NCBI GenBank assembly: GCA_934728255.1
Contig: CAKVEC010000024.1
Coordinates: 1 to 5,774 of the forward strand
Length of the DNA stretch: 5,774 bases
Source: an uncultured Bacteroidales bacterium
GTDB taxonomy: Bacteria > Bacteroidota > Bacteroidia > Bacteroidales > Paludibacteraceae
Direction: 5' to 3'
The notes under the pieces were generated by a model that was not told the origin of the DNA, searched no databases, and worked only from the letters and a program-made list of their open reading frames with translations. Below, in pieces: positions 1 to 5,518 of the stretch. Positions within the stretch are counted from its first letter, which is position 1. The number at the start of each line of letters is the position of its first letter. Made by a program: the position numbers and the translations under genes.

Positions 1-939
1 GTGTTTATCCTCTCGGAGAACATACAGAAATGGGGCAACGGCAATACGGTCGTTACCCACAACACCCCTGCCGAATATGGTGAGCGGTGTGCCAACTTGT
101 TCGATTGTATCCTGGTGGATGCCCCCTGTTCGGGAGAAGGTATGTTCCGCAAGGACAAGAATGCCCGAGACGAATGGAGTCTGCAGAACGTGCAGATGTG
201 TGCCGAGAGACAGCGTACTATCCTTTCCGATGTTTGGGATGCACTCAAGCCCGGAGGAATACTTATCTATTCCACCTGTACTTTCAACACAAAGGAGAAC
301 GAGCATAACGTACAATGGATGGCGGAGACGCTCGGTGCGGATATCCTCCCTTTGCAATCTGATCCCGCATGGGGTATTACAGCGGGGGGCGTCGGTTACC
401 ATTTCTACCCACATCGTACTAAGAGCGAGGGACTGTATATCTGCGTCTTGCGCAAGCACGAGACTGCCTTTGCGCCCTTTAAGGTGAAAGCCCAAAAGCG
501 CGCCGCCACACCTGTTACCTATGAGAAAGAGATGCGCCGATGGCTGCTGCATCCCGAGCATTGGGCAATCCGCCAGAACGATCGTTTCGCCACGGCTTAC
601 CCCGCTAAATACAGGGAATTGATTGACTATTTTGCGACGCAGTTCACGTGTATCTCCACAGGTTTCGGCTTGGGGGAGGAACGTGGCAAAGGTATCGTAC
701 CACAGCATAGTCTCAGTATGACAAAAGACTTCCGCAAAGAAGCCTTTCCGCAGTTGTCTCTCACGCTTGAGCAAGCCCTCTCTTATCTCCGTACCGAAGC
801 CCTTAGTCTTGACCTTTCGCAAATCCCTGTCGGCGTTGTCTTGCTCACCTACGAGGGCATCCCGCTCGGCTTTGCCAAGAACGTCGGCTCACGTCTTAAC
901 AATCTCTACCCCAACGAGTGGCGTATCCGCCGTCTTTGA
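1..939 (+). CDS. RsmF-type rRNA (cytosine-C5) methyltransferase, 5'-truncated by the window edge
   Basis: Transfers a methyl group from S-adenosylmethionine to C5 of a cytosine, most likely in 16S rRNA, in the cytoplasm (NOL1/NOP2/Sun family). In the 312 visible residues, motif IV DAPCSGEGMFRK is at 40-51, with the Pro-Cys cysteine at 43 that the family uses for product release. Motif VI, YSTCTFNTKENE, is at 90-101, with the nucleophilic cysteine at 93. PHRTKSEGLYICVLRK at 137-152 closes the catalytic domain. Residues from about 180 to 312 fit the PUA-like RNA-binding domain of RsmF-type enzymes (HSLSM, then VGVVLLTYEGIPLGFAKN). The N-terminal domain and the SAM-binding motif I (DxCAAPGGK) are absent, so the GTG at position 1 is an internal valine codon and the gene continues upstream; such proteins are usually about 450-490 residues. 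It ends in TGA at 937-939 and converges on the helicase across a shared terminator. The family call is firm; the target base is inferred. Confidence 0.93.
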   Translation: MFILSENIQKWGNGNTVVTHNTPAEYGERCANLFDCILVDAPCSGEGMFRKDKNARDEWSLQNVQMCAERQRTILSDVWDALKPGGILIYSTCTFNTKENEHNVQWMAETLGADILPLQSDPAWGITAGGVGYHFYPHRTKSEGLYICVLRKHETAFAPFKVKAQKRAATPVTYEKEMRRWLLHPEHWAIRQNDRFATAYPAKYRELIDYFATQFTCISTGFGLGEERGKGIVPQHSLSMTKDFRKEAFPQLSLTLEQALSYLRTEALSLDLSQIPVGVVLLTYEGIPLGFAKNVGSRLNNLYPNEWRIRRL

Positions 940-971
940 TGGGAACCTATGCCCTATGGGCAAGAGCAATA

Positions 972-1012
972 AAAAATACGGGGAATGAAAAAGCATCATT
1001 CCCCGTATTTTT
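972..1012. terminator. Bidirectional rho-independent terminator between convergent genes
   Basis: A perfect 17-bp inverted repeat pairs 972-988 with 996-1012 around a 7-base loop. The GC-rich core (ACGGGGAATGA) has five A on its left and five T on its right, so both strands yield a stem followed by a U-tract. It lies 32 bases after the methyltransferase stop. On the minus strand its arm covers two bases (1011-1012) of the helicase TAA stop codon (1011-1013), so the helicase has essentially no 3' untranslated region before the hairpin. Confidence 0.93.
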
Positions 1013-2276
1013 ATGATTGTTTTTGCGATTTCCCTTTCGGCTTCCGATTATGGCTGTTATGCCCGTTGCGCGAGAAACCTTTGTGGCGGGAGGTAGAGCG
1101 ACGCTCACCTGTGCGCCCGGTGTATAACTCGCTTTTCGGTGCTTCGCCTAAGGCTTCGGGCAGCGGCAGACGCTCGATGCTTTTCTTGAGGAATCGCTCT
1201 ATCTTCTGGAAATAGTGGGCATCTTCCGGGCTGACTAACATAACCGCCTCACCTTTGTTCTCTGCACGTGCCGTACGACCGATACGGTGTACATAGTCCT
1301 CTGCGTCGCGGGGTACATCGTAGTTGATAACCAACGGTATATCGTCTACATCAATGCCTCGGGAGATAATGTCGGTAGCCACCAGTACATCCACTTTGCC
1401 GTTGCGGAAATCAAGCATTACTTCATCGCGCTCTTTCTGCTCGAGGTCGGAGTACATCGCACGGGCGTCTATATGTTTCGCCCGCAAAGCACGGGTGAGG
1501 TCGCGCACTTTCTGTTTCTTGCTCACAAACAGCACCACTTTCTTCAGTCCCTTGCCCTCCAATAGGTGCTGTACCATAGCGGGTTTCTGTGCCTCGTAGA
1601 GTTGCACCGCCATCTGGTGTATCGTCTCGGGCGGGCGCGATACGGCTATCTTCACCTCCACGGGGTCGTGCATGATAGCGCGTGCCATCTGACGTATCTT
1701 GTCGGGCATCGTGGCGGAGAACATAATCGTCTGCCGTTCCTTGGGCAGGCGGTTGACAATGGTCATAATGTCATCATAGAAACCCATATCGAGCATGCGG
1801 TCTGCCTCATCGAGGATAAAGTATTTCACGCCCGAGAAGTCGATGTCGTAGATATTCATCTGGCTGAGCAGCCGCCCCGGTGTGGCAATCACGATGTCCG
1901 CCCCTTTCTGCAAACCCGTTACCTGCGTGCCCCATGCACCGCCGTCGTTGCCGCCGTAGATAGCCACCGAGGAGAACGGCACATAGAAGCCGAACCCCTC
2001 CATCTGCTGGTCGATTTGCTGCGCTAATTCGCGCGTGGGTGCCATAATGATGGCGTTCAGTTTGTCGGGGTCGTGGTCGTCGTAGGCAAGGTTGGTCAGC
2101 AGCGGCAGTATGTATGCCGCCGTCTTGCCGGTACCCGTCTGGGCGCACGAGATAACGTCTTTTCCTTCCAAAATAACGGGTATGGTCTTTTCCTGCACAG
2201 GGGTACACGTATCAAAGTGCATATCCCACAGCGCATCTAATACATCGTCTGATAATGCTAATTCGTCAAAATACAT
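1011..2276 (-). CDS. DEAD-box ATP-dependent RNA helicase (RhlE-like)
   Basis: A complete 421-residue DEAD-box helicase, which unwinds short RNA duplexes with ATP; typical roles are ribosome assembly, RNA turnover and cold adaptation. The motifs appear in the canonical order: Q motif with F3 and Q28; motif I AQTGTGKT 45-52; Ia PTRELAQQ 80-87; GG 108-109; Ib TPGR 132-135; II DEAD 156-159; III SAT 187-189; IV LFVSKK 249-254; V TDIISRGID 301-309; VI HRIGRTAR 330-337. The tail from about 381 is rich in Arg, Lys, Ser and Asn, as in RhlE-type proteins, and probably adds nonspecific RNA affinity. All catalytic residues are intact. The ATG at 2276-2274 is supported by the Q motif starting at residue 3 and by a promoter candidate about 45 bases upstream. 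The subfamily (RhlE rather than DbpA, CsdA or SrmB) is inferred from length and tail. Confidence 0.97.
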   Translation of the reverse strand: MYFDELALSDDVLDALWDMHFDTCTPVQEKTIPVILEGKDVISCAQTGTGKTAAYILPLLTNLAYDDHDPDKLNAIIMAPTRELAQQIDQQMEGFGFYVPFSSVAIYGGNDGGAWGTQVTGLQKGADIVIATPGRLLSQMNIYDIDFSGVKYFILDEADRMLDMGFYDDIMTIVNRLPKERQTIMFSATMPDKIRQMARAIMHDPVEVKIAVSRPPETIHQMAVQLYEAQKPAMVQHLLEGKGLKKVVLFVSKKQKVRDLTRALRAKHIDARAMYSDLEQKERDEVMLDFRNGKVDVLVATDIISRGIDVDDIPLVINYDVPRDAEDYVHRIGRTARAENKGEAVMLVSPEDAHYFQKIERFLKKSIERLPLPEALGEAPKSELYTGRTGERRSTSRHKGFSRNGHNSHNRKPKGKSQKQS

Positions 2277-2280
2277 AGTA

Positions 2281-2301
2281 ATCTCTAATCTCTACTCTCT
2301 A
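2281..2301 (-). repeat. Three tandem 7-mers in the helicase leader
   Basis: On the minus strand TAGAGAG-TAGAGAT-TAGAGAT runs up to four bases (TACT) before the helicase ATG. The three units differ at one position. The tract is purine-rich and is the only Shine-Dalgarno-like sequence available, so it probably forms the ribosome-binding region. Copy-number change would alter the leader length. Confidence 0.75.
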
Positions 2302-2320
2302 TTTATTCTCTTTCAGCCTA

Positions 2321-2357
2321 CAAAGATACGCAAAAAATCCCGTTCCTCCAAGCAAAA
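2321..2357 (-). promoter_or_regulatory. Candidate Bacteroides-type promoter for the helicase
   Basis: The minus-strand TATCTTTG at 2328-2321 matches the -7 consensus TAnnTTTG of Bacteroidota primary-sigma promoters. A TTTG at 2356-2353 could be the -33 element, but the 24-base spacing is a little long. Transcription would start near 2315, giving a leader of about 39 bases that contains the heptamer repeat. A promoter here implies the helicase need not depend on read-through from the SDR gene. Confidence 0.6.
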
Positions 2358-2366
2358 TCCTATTTG

Positions 2367-2422
2367 TACATTGTGCATTATACATTGTGCATTATACATT
2401 GTGCATTATACATTGTGCATTA
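2367..2422. repeat. Four perfect tandem copies of a 14-bp unit
   Basis: TACATTGTGCATTA occurs four times with no mismatch at 2367-2380, 2381-2394, 2395-2408 and 2409-2422, followed by a degenerate TGCAT. It fills most of the gap between the SDR stop (2430) and the helicase promoter. With no spacers it is not a CRISPR. AT-rich intergenic repeats of this type are prone to slipped-strand length changes. No function is evident. Confidence 0.95.
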
Positions 2423-2429
2423 TGCATAT

Positions 2430-3953
2430 CTATTTCTCCCACCCGTCGAATACTTCGGGACCATACACATTGTCCTCGCCGGCATCGTGCAGTGGTGTCC
2501 ATATCTGTGCGAAGAATGGGTTGTGCTTTGCCACTTTGTCCCAGTGCCACGGACGGGGATTGGGTTCGTCCCGATACGGCCACGGCATACAGTCGGGGCA
2601 CCAGTGCCCGCCGAGCAGTACCACACGCGGCGAGGCGGTGAAGCGGTGTCCTTCGGCACACTGCCATTCCAACGGCGTGTCCCAGTCGCCTTGCGTCATC
2701 TCTGTGGACAGACACTTTCCCCCGCGGAAAGCGGCAGCCTTCTGCATATCCTCTATGGTAAACAGCGACATCGGTTTCTGCTCATCGTAACCGTGGTCAA
2801 GAGTAACAGCCTCTTCGCTGTTGTGGCTCAGGTCGGTGTGCTTCCAGTCGGGTATCGCCTTATAGGCTTCCATACTGCCGTAATAGGCGTGGATGCGCGG
2901 TTCTATGTCGTGGCGTATCCACCATTGTGTGCCGTGTTCTTTCGAGTTCGCCATTGCCCGCATTGCCAACTTTACGCAGTGCGGGAACAACTTGGCAATC
3001 TTGGTCTTGGACGCAAATTTGATAGCACCGGGCAGGCTGTCCGCCTGTGCCATTTGGTGGAAATACTCGCGCACGGGTACATTGGCACGGAAATGCAGAT
3101 AGTTCTCCAATCGGTCGCCGTCGGCATACCACATACCGTGGAAATTGCGTGTGGTAAACCATTTTGCCTCGAATATCTGCTCGGGGCGCGGACAGCCGAC
3201 AGCGTCCAGCAGCAGACGCTCGAACTCATAGTTGTTGATGCGGTACTCTTTGCCCGAACCGATATTGTAGTAGTTGTTCCAGAACTCGTCCGGCACTTCC
3301 TCGCGGCACACACGCTCCAATAGTCGTCCGCTGTCCTCCACGGTAGCCCATTCCAGCACACCGCGGATAGGTACGTGGAACATTATCGGGTCGAAGTTCT
3401 TGAGGATGGCGGGGTAGAGAATACCAGACTGGCGCAGGCTCACCCAACGGCGGATGGGCGAGTTGGTGATAATCCATTCGCCTGCCACCTTGGTCAGCCC
3501 GTAGTGGTCGTACGCCGACACGCATATCGGGTCGCCTGCACGCCCCCAATGGAGCGGTTCGCGGCGGTCGCCCATCTGTGCCACGCTGCCTATATACACC
3601 ACGCGCGGCTGCTTGTCGCCTTGTGCCAGCACGGCATCACGGATATAGGTCGCCGCAGCGATGTTGGTCTTGCGGGTGGCGGTCGGACGATAGTCGGCTT
3701 GCGGCGATACCATTCCGCCCACATGCAGTACGATGTCGCTGCCCGTTACGCCTTTCAATACGTCCTCATAGCGTGTCAGGTCGCCCCATACTATCTCCAC
3801 GCGGTCGGCAAGCGGTGCCAGCAACGCTTTGTTTTTTGCGCTCGGACGCGCCAGAATACGCAGGGTATATCGCTCGGGGTAGCGCAGTATCTCTTGCATA
3901 CCCGCATACCCCATGGTGCCCGTGGCACCGGTAAGGAAAACTGTCTGTTTCAT
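2430..3953 (-). CDS. NAD-dependent epimerase/dehydratase (extended SDR) with a zinc-ribbon-like C-terminal extension
   Basis: A 507-residue cytoplasmic protein. Residues 1 to about 300 form an extended short-chain dehydrogenase/reductase: cofactor loop GATGTMG 9-15, an acidic residue after strand 3 (GDLTR, D58), HVGG 77-80, and a catalytic triad of S123 (IGSVAQMG), Y151 and K155 (YGLTK). Family members are typically about 310-350 residues and act on nucleotide sugars or other hydroxylated substrates; nothing here identifies the substrate. The extra C-terminal stretch contains C432-x3-H436-x15-C452-x2-C455, which resembles a zinc ribbon, and ends in a Trp/Pro-rich tail (WPYRDEPNPRPWHW). I chose the ATG at 3953 because an in-frame TTG eight codons upstream lies inside the promoter -7 box, and the Rossmann fold starts right after MKQ. 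It is followed on the same strand by the helicase after 153 bases. SDR assignment is firm, function unknown. Confidence 0.92.
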   Translation of the reverse strand: MKQTVFLTGATGTMGYAGMQEILRYPERYTLRILARPSAKNKALLAPLADRVEIVWGDLTRYEDVLKGVTGSDIVLHVGGMVSPQADYRPTATRKTNIAAATYIRDAVLAQGDKQPRVVYIGSVAQMGDRREPLHWGRAGDPICVSAYDHYGLTKVAGEWIITNSPIRRWVSLRQSGILYPAILKNFDPIMFHVPIRGVLEWATVEDSGRLLERVCREEVPDEFWNNYYNIGSGKEYRINNYEFERLLLDAVGCPRPEQIFEAKWFTTRNFHGMWYADGDRLENYLHFRANVPVREYFHQMAQADSLPGAIKFASKTKIAKLFPHCVKLAMRAMANSKEHGTQWWIRHDIEPRIHAYYGSMEAYKAIPDWKHTDLSHNSEEAVTLDHGYDEQKPMSLFTIEDMQKAAAFRGGKCLSTEMTQGDWDTPLEWQCAEGHRFTASPRVVLLGGHWCPDCMPWPYRDEPNPRPWHWDKVAKHNPFFAQIWTPLHDAGEDNVYGPEVFDGWEK

Positions 3954-3974
3954 AGGAAATGTTCTTTTCGCCTG

Positions 3975-4006
3975 CAAAGTTACTGCTTTTTAAGCAAATA
4001 CGCAAC
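3975..4006 (-). promoter_or_regulatory. Candidate promoter for the SDR gene
   Basis: The minus-strand TAACTTTG at 3982-3975 matches TAnnTTTG exactly. A GTTG at 4006-4003, 20 bases further upstream, is a three-of-four match to the -33 TTTG. The predicted start near 3969 leaves a leader of only about 15 bases before the ATG at 3953. The box also rules out the in-frame TTG at 3977-3975 as the translation start. Confidence 0.65.
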
Positions 4007-4116
4007 AGAATGTCCTAATAACTAAATAAACACAAAGCATATCCCAAGCCCCCCTGGGGATTTTTATGTTCGTATGGCTGTACCATATCATTATCTATTA
4101 ACTACTAATAAATATC

Positions 4117-4155
4117 TATGCACAAAATTAAAGTTTAACTTTAATTTTGTGCATA
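4117..4155. repeat. Perfect palindrome just downstream of the ATPase gene (3' copy of the 35-bp element)
   Basis: Positions 4117-4135 and 4137-4155 are perfect reverse complements around a single central T at 4136. The core 35 bases (4119-4153) consist of TGCACAAAATTAAAGTT, T, and its reverse complement. It begins 17 bases past the ATPase stop codon, so in the transcript it would form a long AU-rich hairpin that could terminate transcription or protect the mRNA end, although no U-tract follows. The same element recurs before the gene at 5334-5368. Confidence 0.93.
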
Positions 4156-4172
4156 TACAGGATGTGTAATTA

Positions 4173-5327
4173 TTATTCAGGTAGTTGGCGGAAATTATAT
4201 AATCCGTTGTGGGGCGCAGGATTGCTGACATCACCATCATAAATAACACAAGATGAGGTGATACGGTCGGCAAAAAGTTGTTCTACGGAATGTATGTTTT
4301 TATAGAAATCAGGATTGGATGTTTTGGCAGATTTGACCTCATAAAGCCGTAGGTTTGTACTTTCTTGTGCCACGATATCTATCTCTGTGCCACGGCTCTC
4401 ACGATAGAAAAACAGGTTGCTTTCCAAGCCTTTATTGTAGCGGCGTTTCAACATTTCCATAACCACCAAATTCTCAAATATACCACCGCGTAAAGGATGT
4501 ATGCTGAGTTGTTCGGGTGATTGTATGCCCAACAGAAAACAAAGCAACCCTGTATCATAAAAATAGAGTTTCGGAGTTTTAACCAACCGTTTGCTGATGT
4601 TGGCATAATAAGGCTGGAGCCTATATACAATATAGGATGCTTCCAATATGCTCAACCATTCTTTGAGCGTTACAGAGGATACCCCCACCTCGTTGGAAAG
4701 TGCGGATAAGTTACACTCCGCTCCCACACGTCCTGCGCAAAGACGTATGAATGTCTGAAAAGCACTCAGGTCTTTTATCTTCAGCAGTTGGCGAATATCC
4801 CGCTCCACATACGTAGTGTAGTAGTTGCTGAATATACGTCGGGCGGGGATATGCCTGCTGAATAACGCAGGATAGAGTCCGTTGAATAGTATTTCGTCTG
4901 TAGGGTGGTTCTTGTAGTTAGGCACCTCGTCTAACGACATAGGCAGCAGTGTAAGCACAGCAGTGCGCCCGCAGAGCGATTGAGAGATAGTATTGAGCAA
5001 AGTAATGTTGCAACTGCCCGTCAGTACAAATCGCCATTCGGAATCGGCGTCCACATACACCATTAGGTAAGACATAAGAGAAGGCAAAGTTTGTACCTCG
5101 TCAATAATCACGTGTTTACCGGTGTTGGCAAAGAAATTTTTCGGGTCACGCTCCATCTCTTCCCGCAGACTGATGTCCTCCAGATTGTAATAGGCATAGT
5201 CGGGGAACAGGTTGCGGCAAAGAGTGGTTTTGCCCACCTGCCGCGGTCCGGTAATGGTGATGACCTGATAGTATTTCTGACACTCTGTTATCTCTGCGGA
5301 CAGGTGGCGGTATATGTAGTTGGTCAT
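4173..5327 (-). CDS. AAA ATPase (AAA_14) with DUF4143 C-terminal domain
   Basis: A complete 384-residue cytoplasmic P-loop protein of the AAA_14/DUF4143 type. The Walker A motif GPRQVGKTT is at 27-35 and Walker B VIIDEVQ at 73-79 (D76, E77). LTGSC at 102-106 fits sensor 1 and CGR at 119-121 may supply an arginine. Residues about 200-240 look like a winged helix. The DUF4143 part includes YFYDTGLL 255-262, FENLVVMEML 284-293, TEIDIV 314-319 and YEVKSAK 329-335. The order E285, D317, E330-x-K332 matches a PD-(D/E)XK nuclease-like core. The family is widespread and often multicopy in Bacteroidota; its biological role is not established. The ATG at 5327 fits the usual N-terminus (short helix, then ITITGPRQVGKTT) and the promoter. 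A 60-base sample (4201-4260) has 28 G+C against 37 in the SDR gene (3181-3240), hinting at separate ancestry. It is flanked by matching palindromes. Confidence 0.95.
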   Translation of the reverse strand: MTNYIYRHLSAEITECQKYYQVITITGPRQVGKTTLCRNLFPDYAYYNLEDISLREEMERDPKNFFANTGKHVIIDEVQTLPSLMSYLMVYVDADSEWRFVLTGSCNITLLNTISQSLCGRTAVLTLLPMSLDEVPNYKNHPTDEILFNGLYPALFSRHIPARRIFSNYYTTYVERDIRQLLKIKDLSAFQTFIRLCAGRVGAECNLSALSNEVGVSSVTLKEWLSILEASYIVYRLQPYYANISKRLVKTPKLYFYDTGLLCFLLGIQSPEQLSIHPLRGGIFENLVVMEMLKRRYNKGLESNLFFYRESRGTEIDIVAQESTNLRLYEVKSAKTSNPDFYKNIHSVEQLFADRITSSCVIYDGDVSNPAPHNGLYNFRQLPE

Positions 5328-5333
5328 ATAAAC

Positions 5334-5368
5334 TGCACAAAATTAAAGTTGAACTTAAAATCTGTGCA
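5334..5368. promoter_or_regulatory. Imperfect 35-bp palindrome between promoter and start of the ATPase gene (likely operator)
   Basis: The left arm 5334-5350 is identical to TGCACAAAATTAAAGTT of the 3' copy. The central base is G, and the right arm 5352-5368 pairs at 14 of 17 positions. Against the 35-base core at 4119-4153 it matches at 31 of 35. It starts six bases upstream of the ATG and its far end overlaps the -7 box by two bases, so a protein bound here would block transcription. The expected transcription start lies inside the palindrome, so the full hairpin would not form in the mRNA; this favours a DNA-level site. Confidence 0.8.
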
Positions 5369-5398
5369 AAGGTAGCACTTTTGAACGATATATGCAAA
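5367..5398 (-). promoter_or_regulatory. Bacteroides-type promoter of the ATPase gene
   Basis: The minus strand reads TTTG (5398-5395), 20 bases, then TACCTTTG (5374-5367), a full match to the -33/-7 pattern with typical spacing. Initiation is expected near 5361, giving a leader of about 34 bases. The -33 and most of the -7 box lie outside the adjacent palindrome. Confidence 0.75.
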
Positions 5399-5425
5399 TG
5401 CAACGGCTATAAACGAACTATAAAA

Positions 5426-5460
5426 TTATGGGCTGCTCATACGTTTGAGCAAGCCCATAA
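5426..5460 (-). terminator. Rho-independent terminator of the membrane-protein gene
   Basis: Positions 5426-5439 pair with 5446-5460 as 14 base pairs with one bulged base and a 6-base loop. Read on the minus strand, the stem (TTATGGGCTTGCTCA and its partner) ends in a T-rich run, ATAATTTTAT. It lies 58 bases past the stop codon at 5519 and before the ATPase promoter, so it should separate the two transcription units. Confidence 0.8.
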
Positions 5461-5518
5461 TTGTTACTAAACATTTTCTATGGAGAGGTTGGGGAGACCT
5501 TTGTCTTTACGTTGTTTA

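Noticed and set aside
1..3. GTG as a genuine start of the methyltransferase
   Set aside because: The SAM-binding motif I and the N-terminal domain would be missing, so the gene must continue upstream of the window.
1566..2027. Plus-strand open frame (153 codons) antisense to the helicase
   Set aside because: It lies entirely inside the conserved helicase motifs on the other strand, and its protein looks like a reverse-strand translation with no family features.
2367..2422. Possible CRISPR array
   Set aside because: The 14-bp units are directly contiguous with no spacers, and no cas gene is present.
2364..3323. Long plus-strand open frame (319 codons) antisense to the SDR gene
   Set aside because: Its first codons translate the tandem repeat, it shows no recognisable domain, and the opposite strand encodes a clear SDR protein. 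It is a compositional shadow.
3975..3977. TTG as the SDR start codon (515-residue form)
   Set aside because: The codon lies inside the TAACTTTG promoter box, and the ATG at 3953 directly precedes the Rossmann fold.
4041..4061. Hairpin ATCCC/GGGAT followed by T on the plus strand as a terminator
   Set aside because: The stem is only five base pairs with an 11-base loop, and no plus-strand gene precedes it.
4091..4273. Small minus-strand open frame (60 codons) over the 3' end of the ATPase gene and the palindrome
   Set aside because: It overlaps the ATPase coding end in another frame, and its C-terminal half is only the translated palindrome.
4105..5380. Target-site duplication flanking the two palindromes, as expected for a transposon
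   Set aside because: The bases just outside the palindromes (ATATC on the left, AAGGT on the right) do not form a direct repeat, and no transposase is present. The mobile-element reading stays a hypothesis only.
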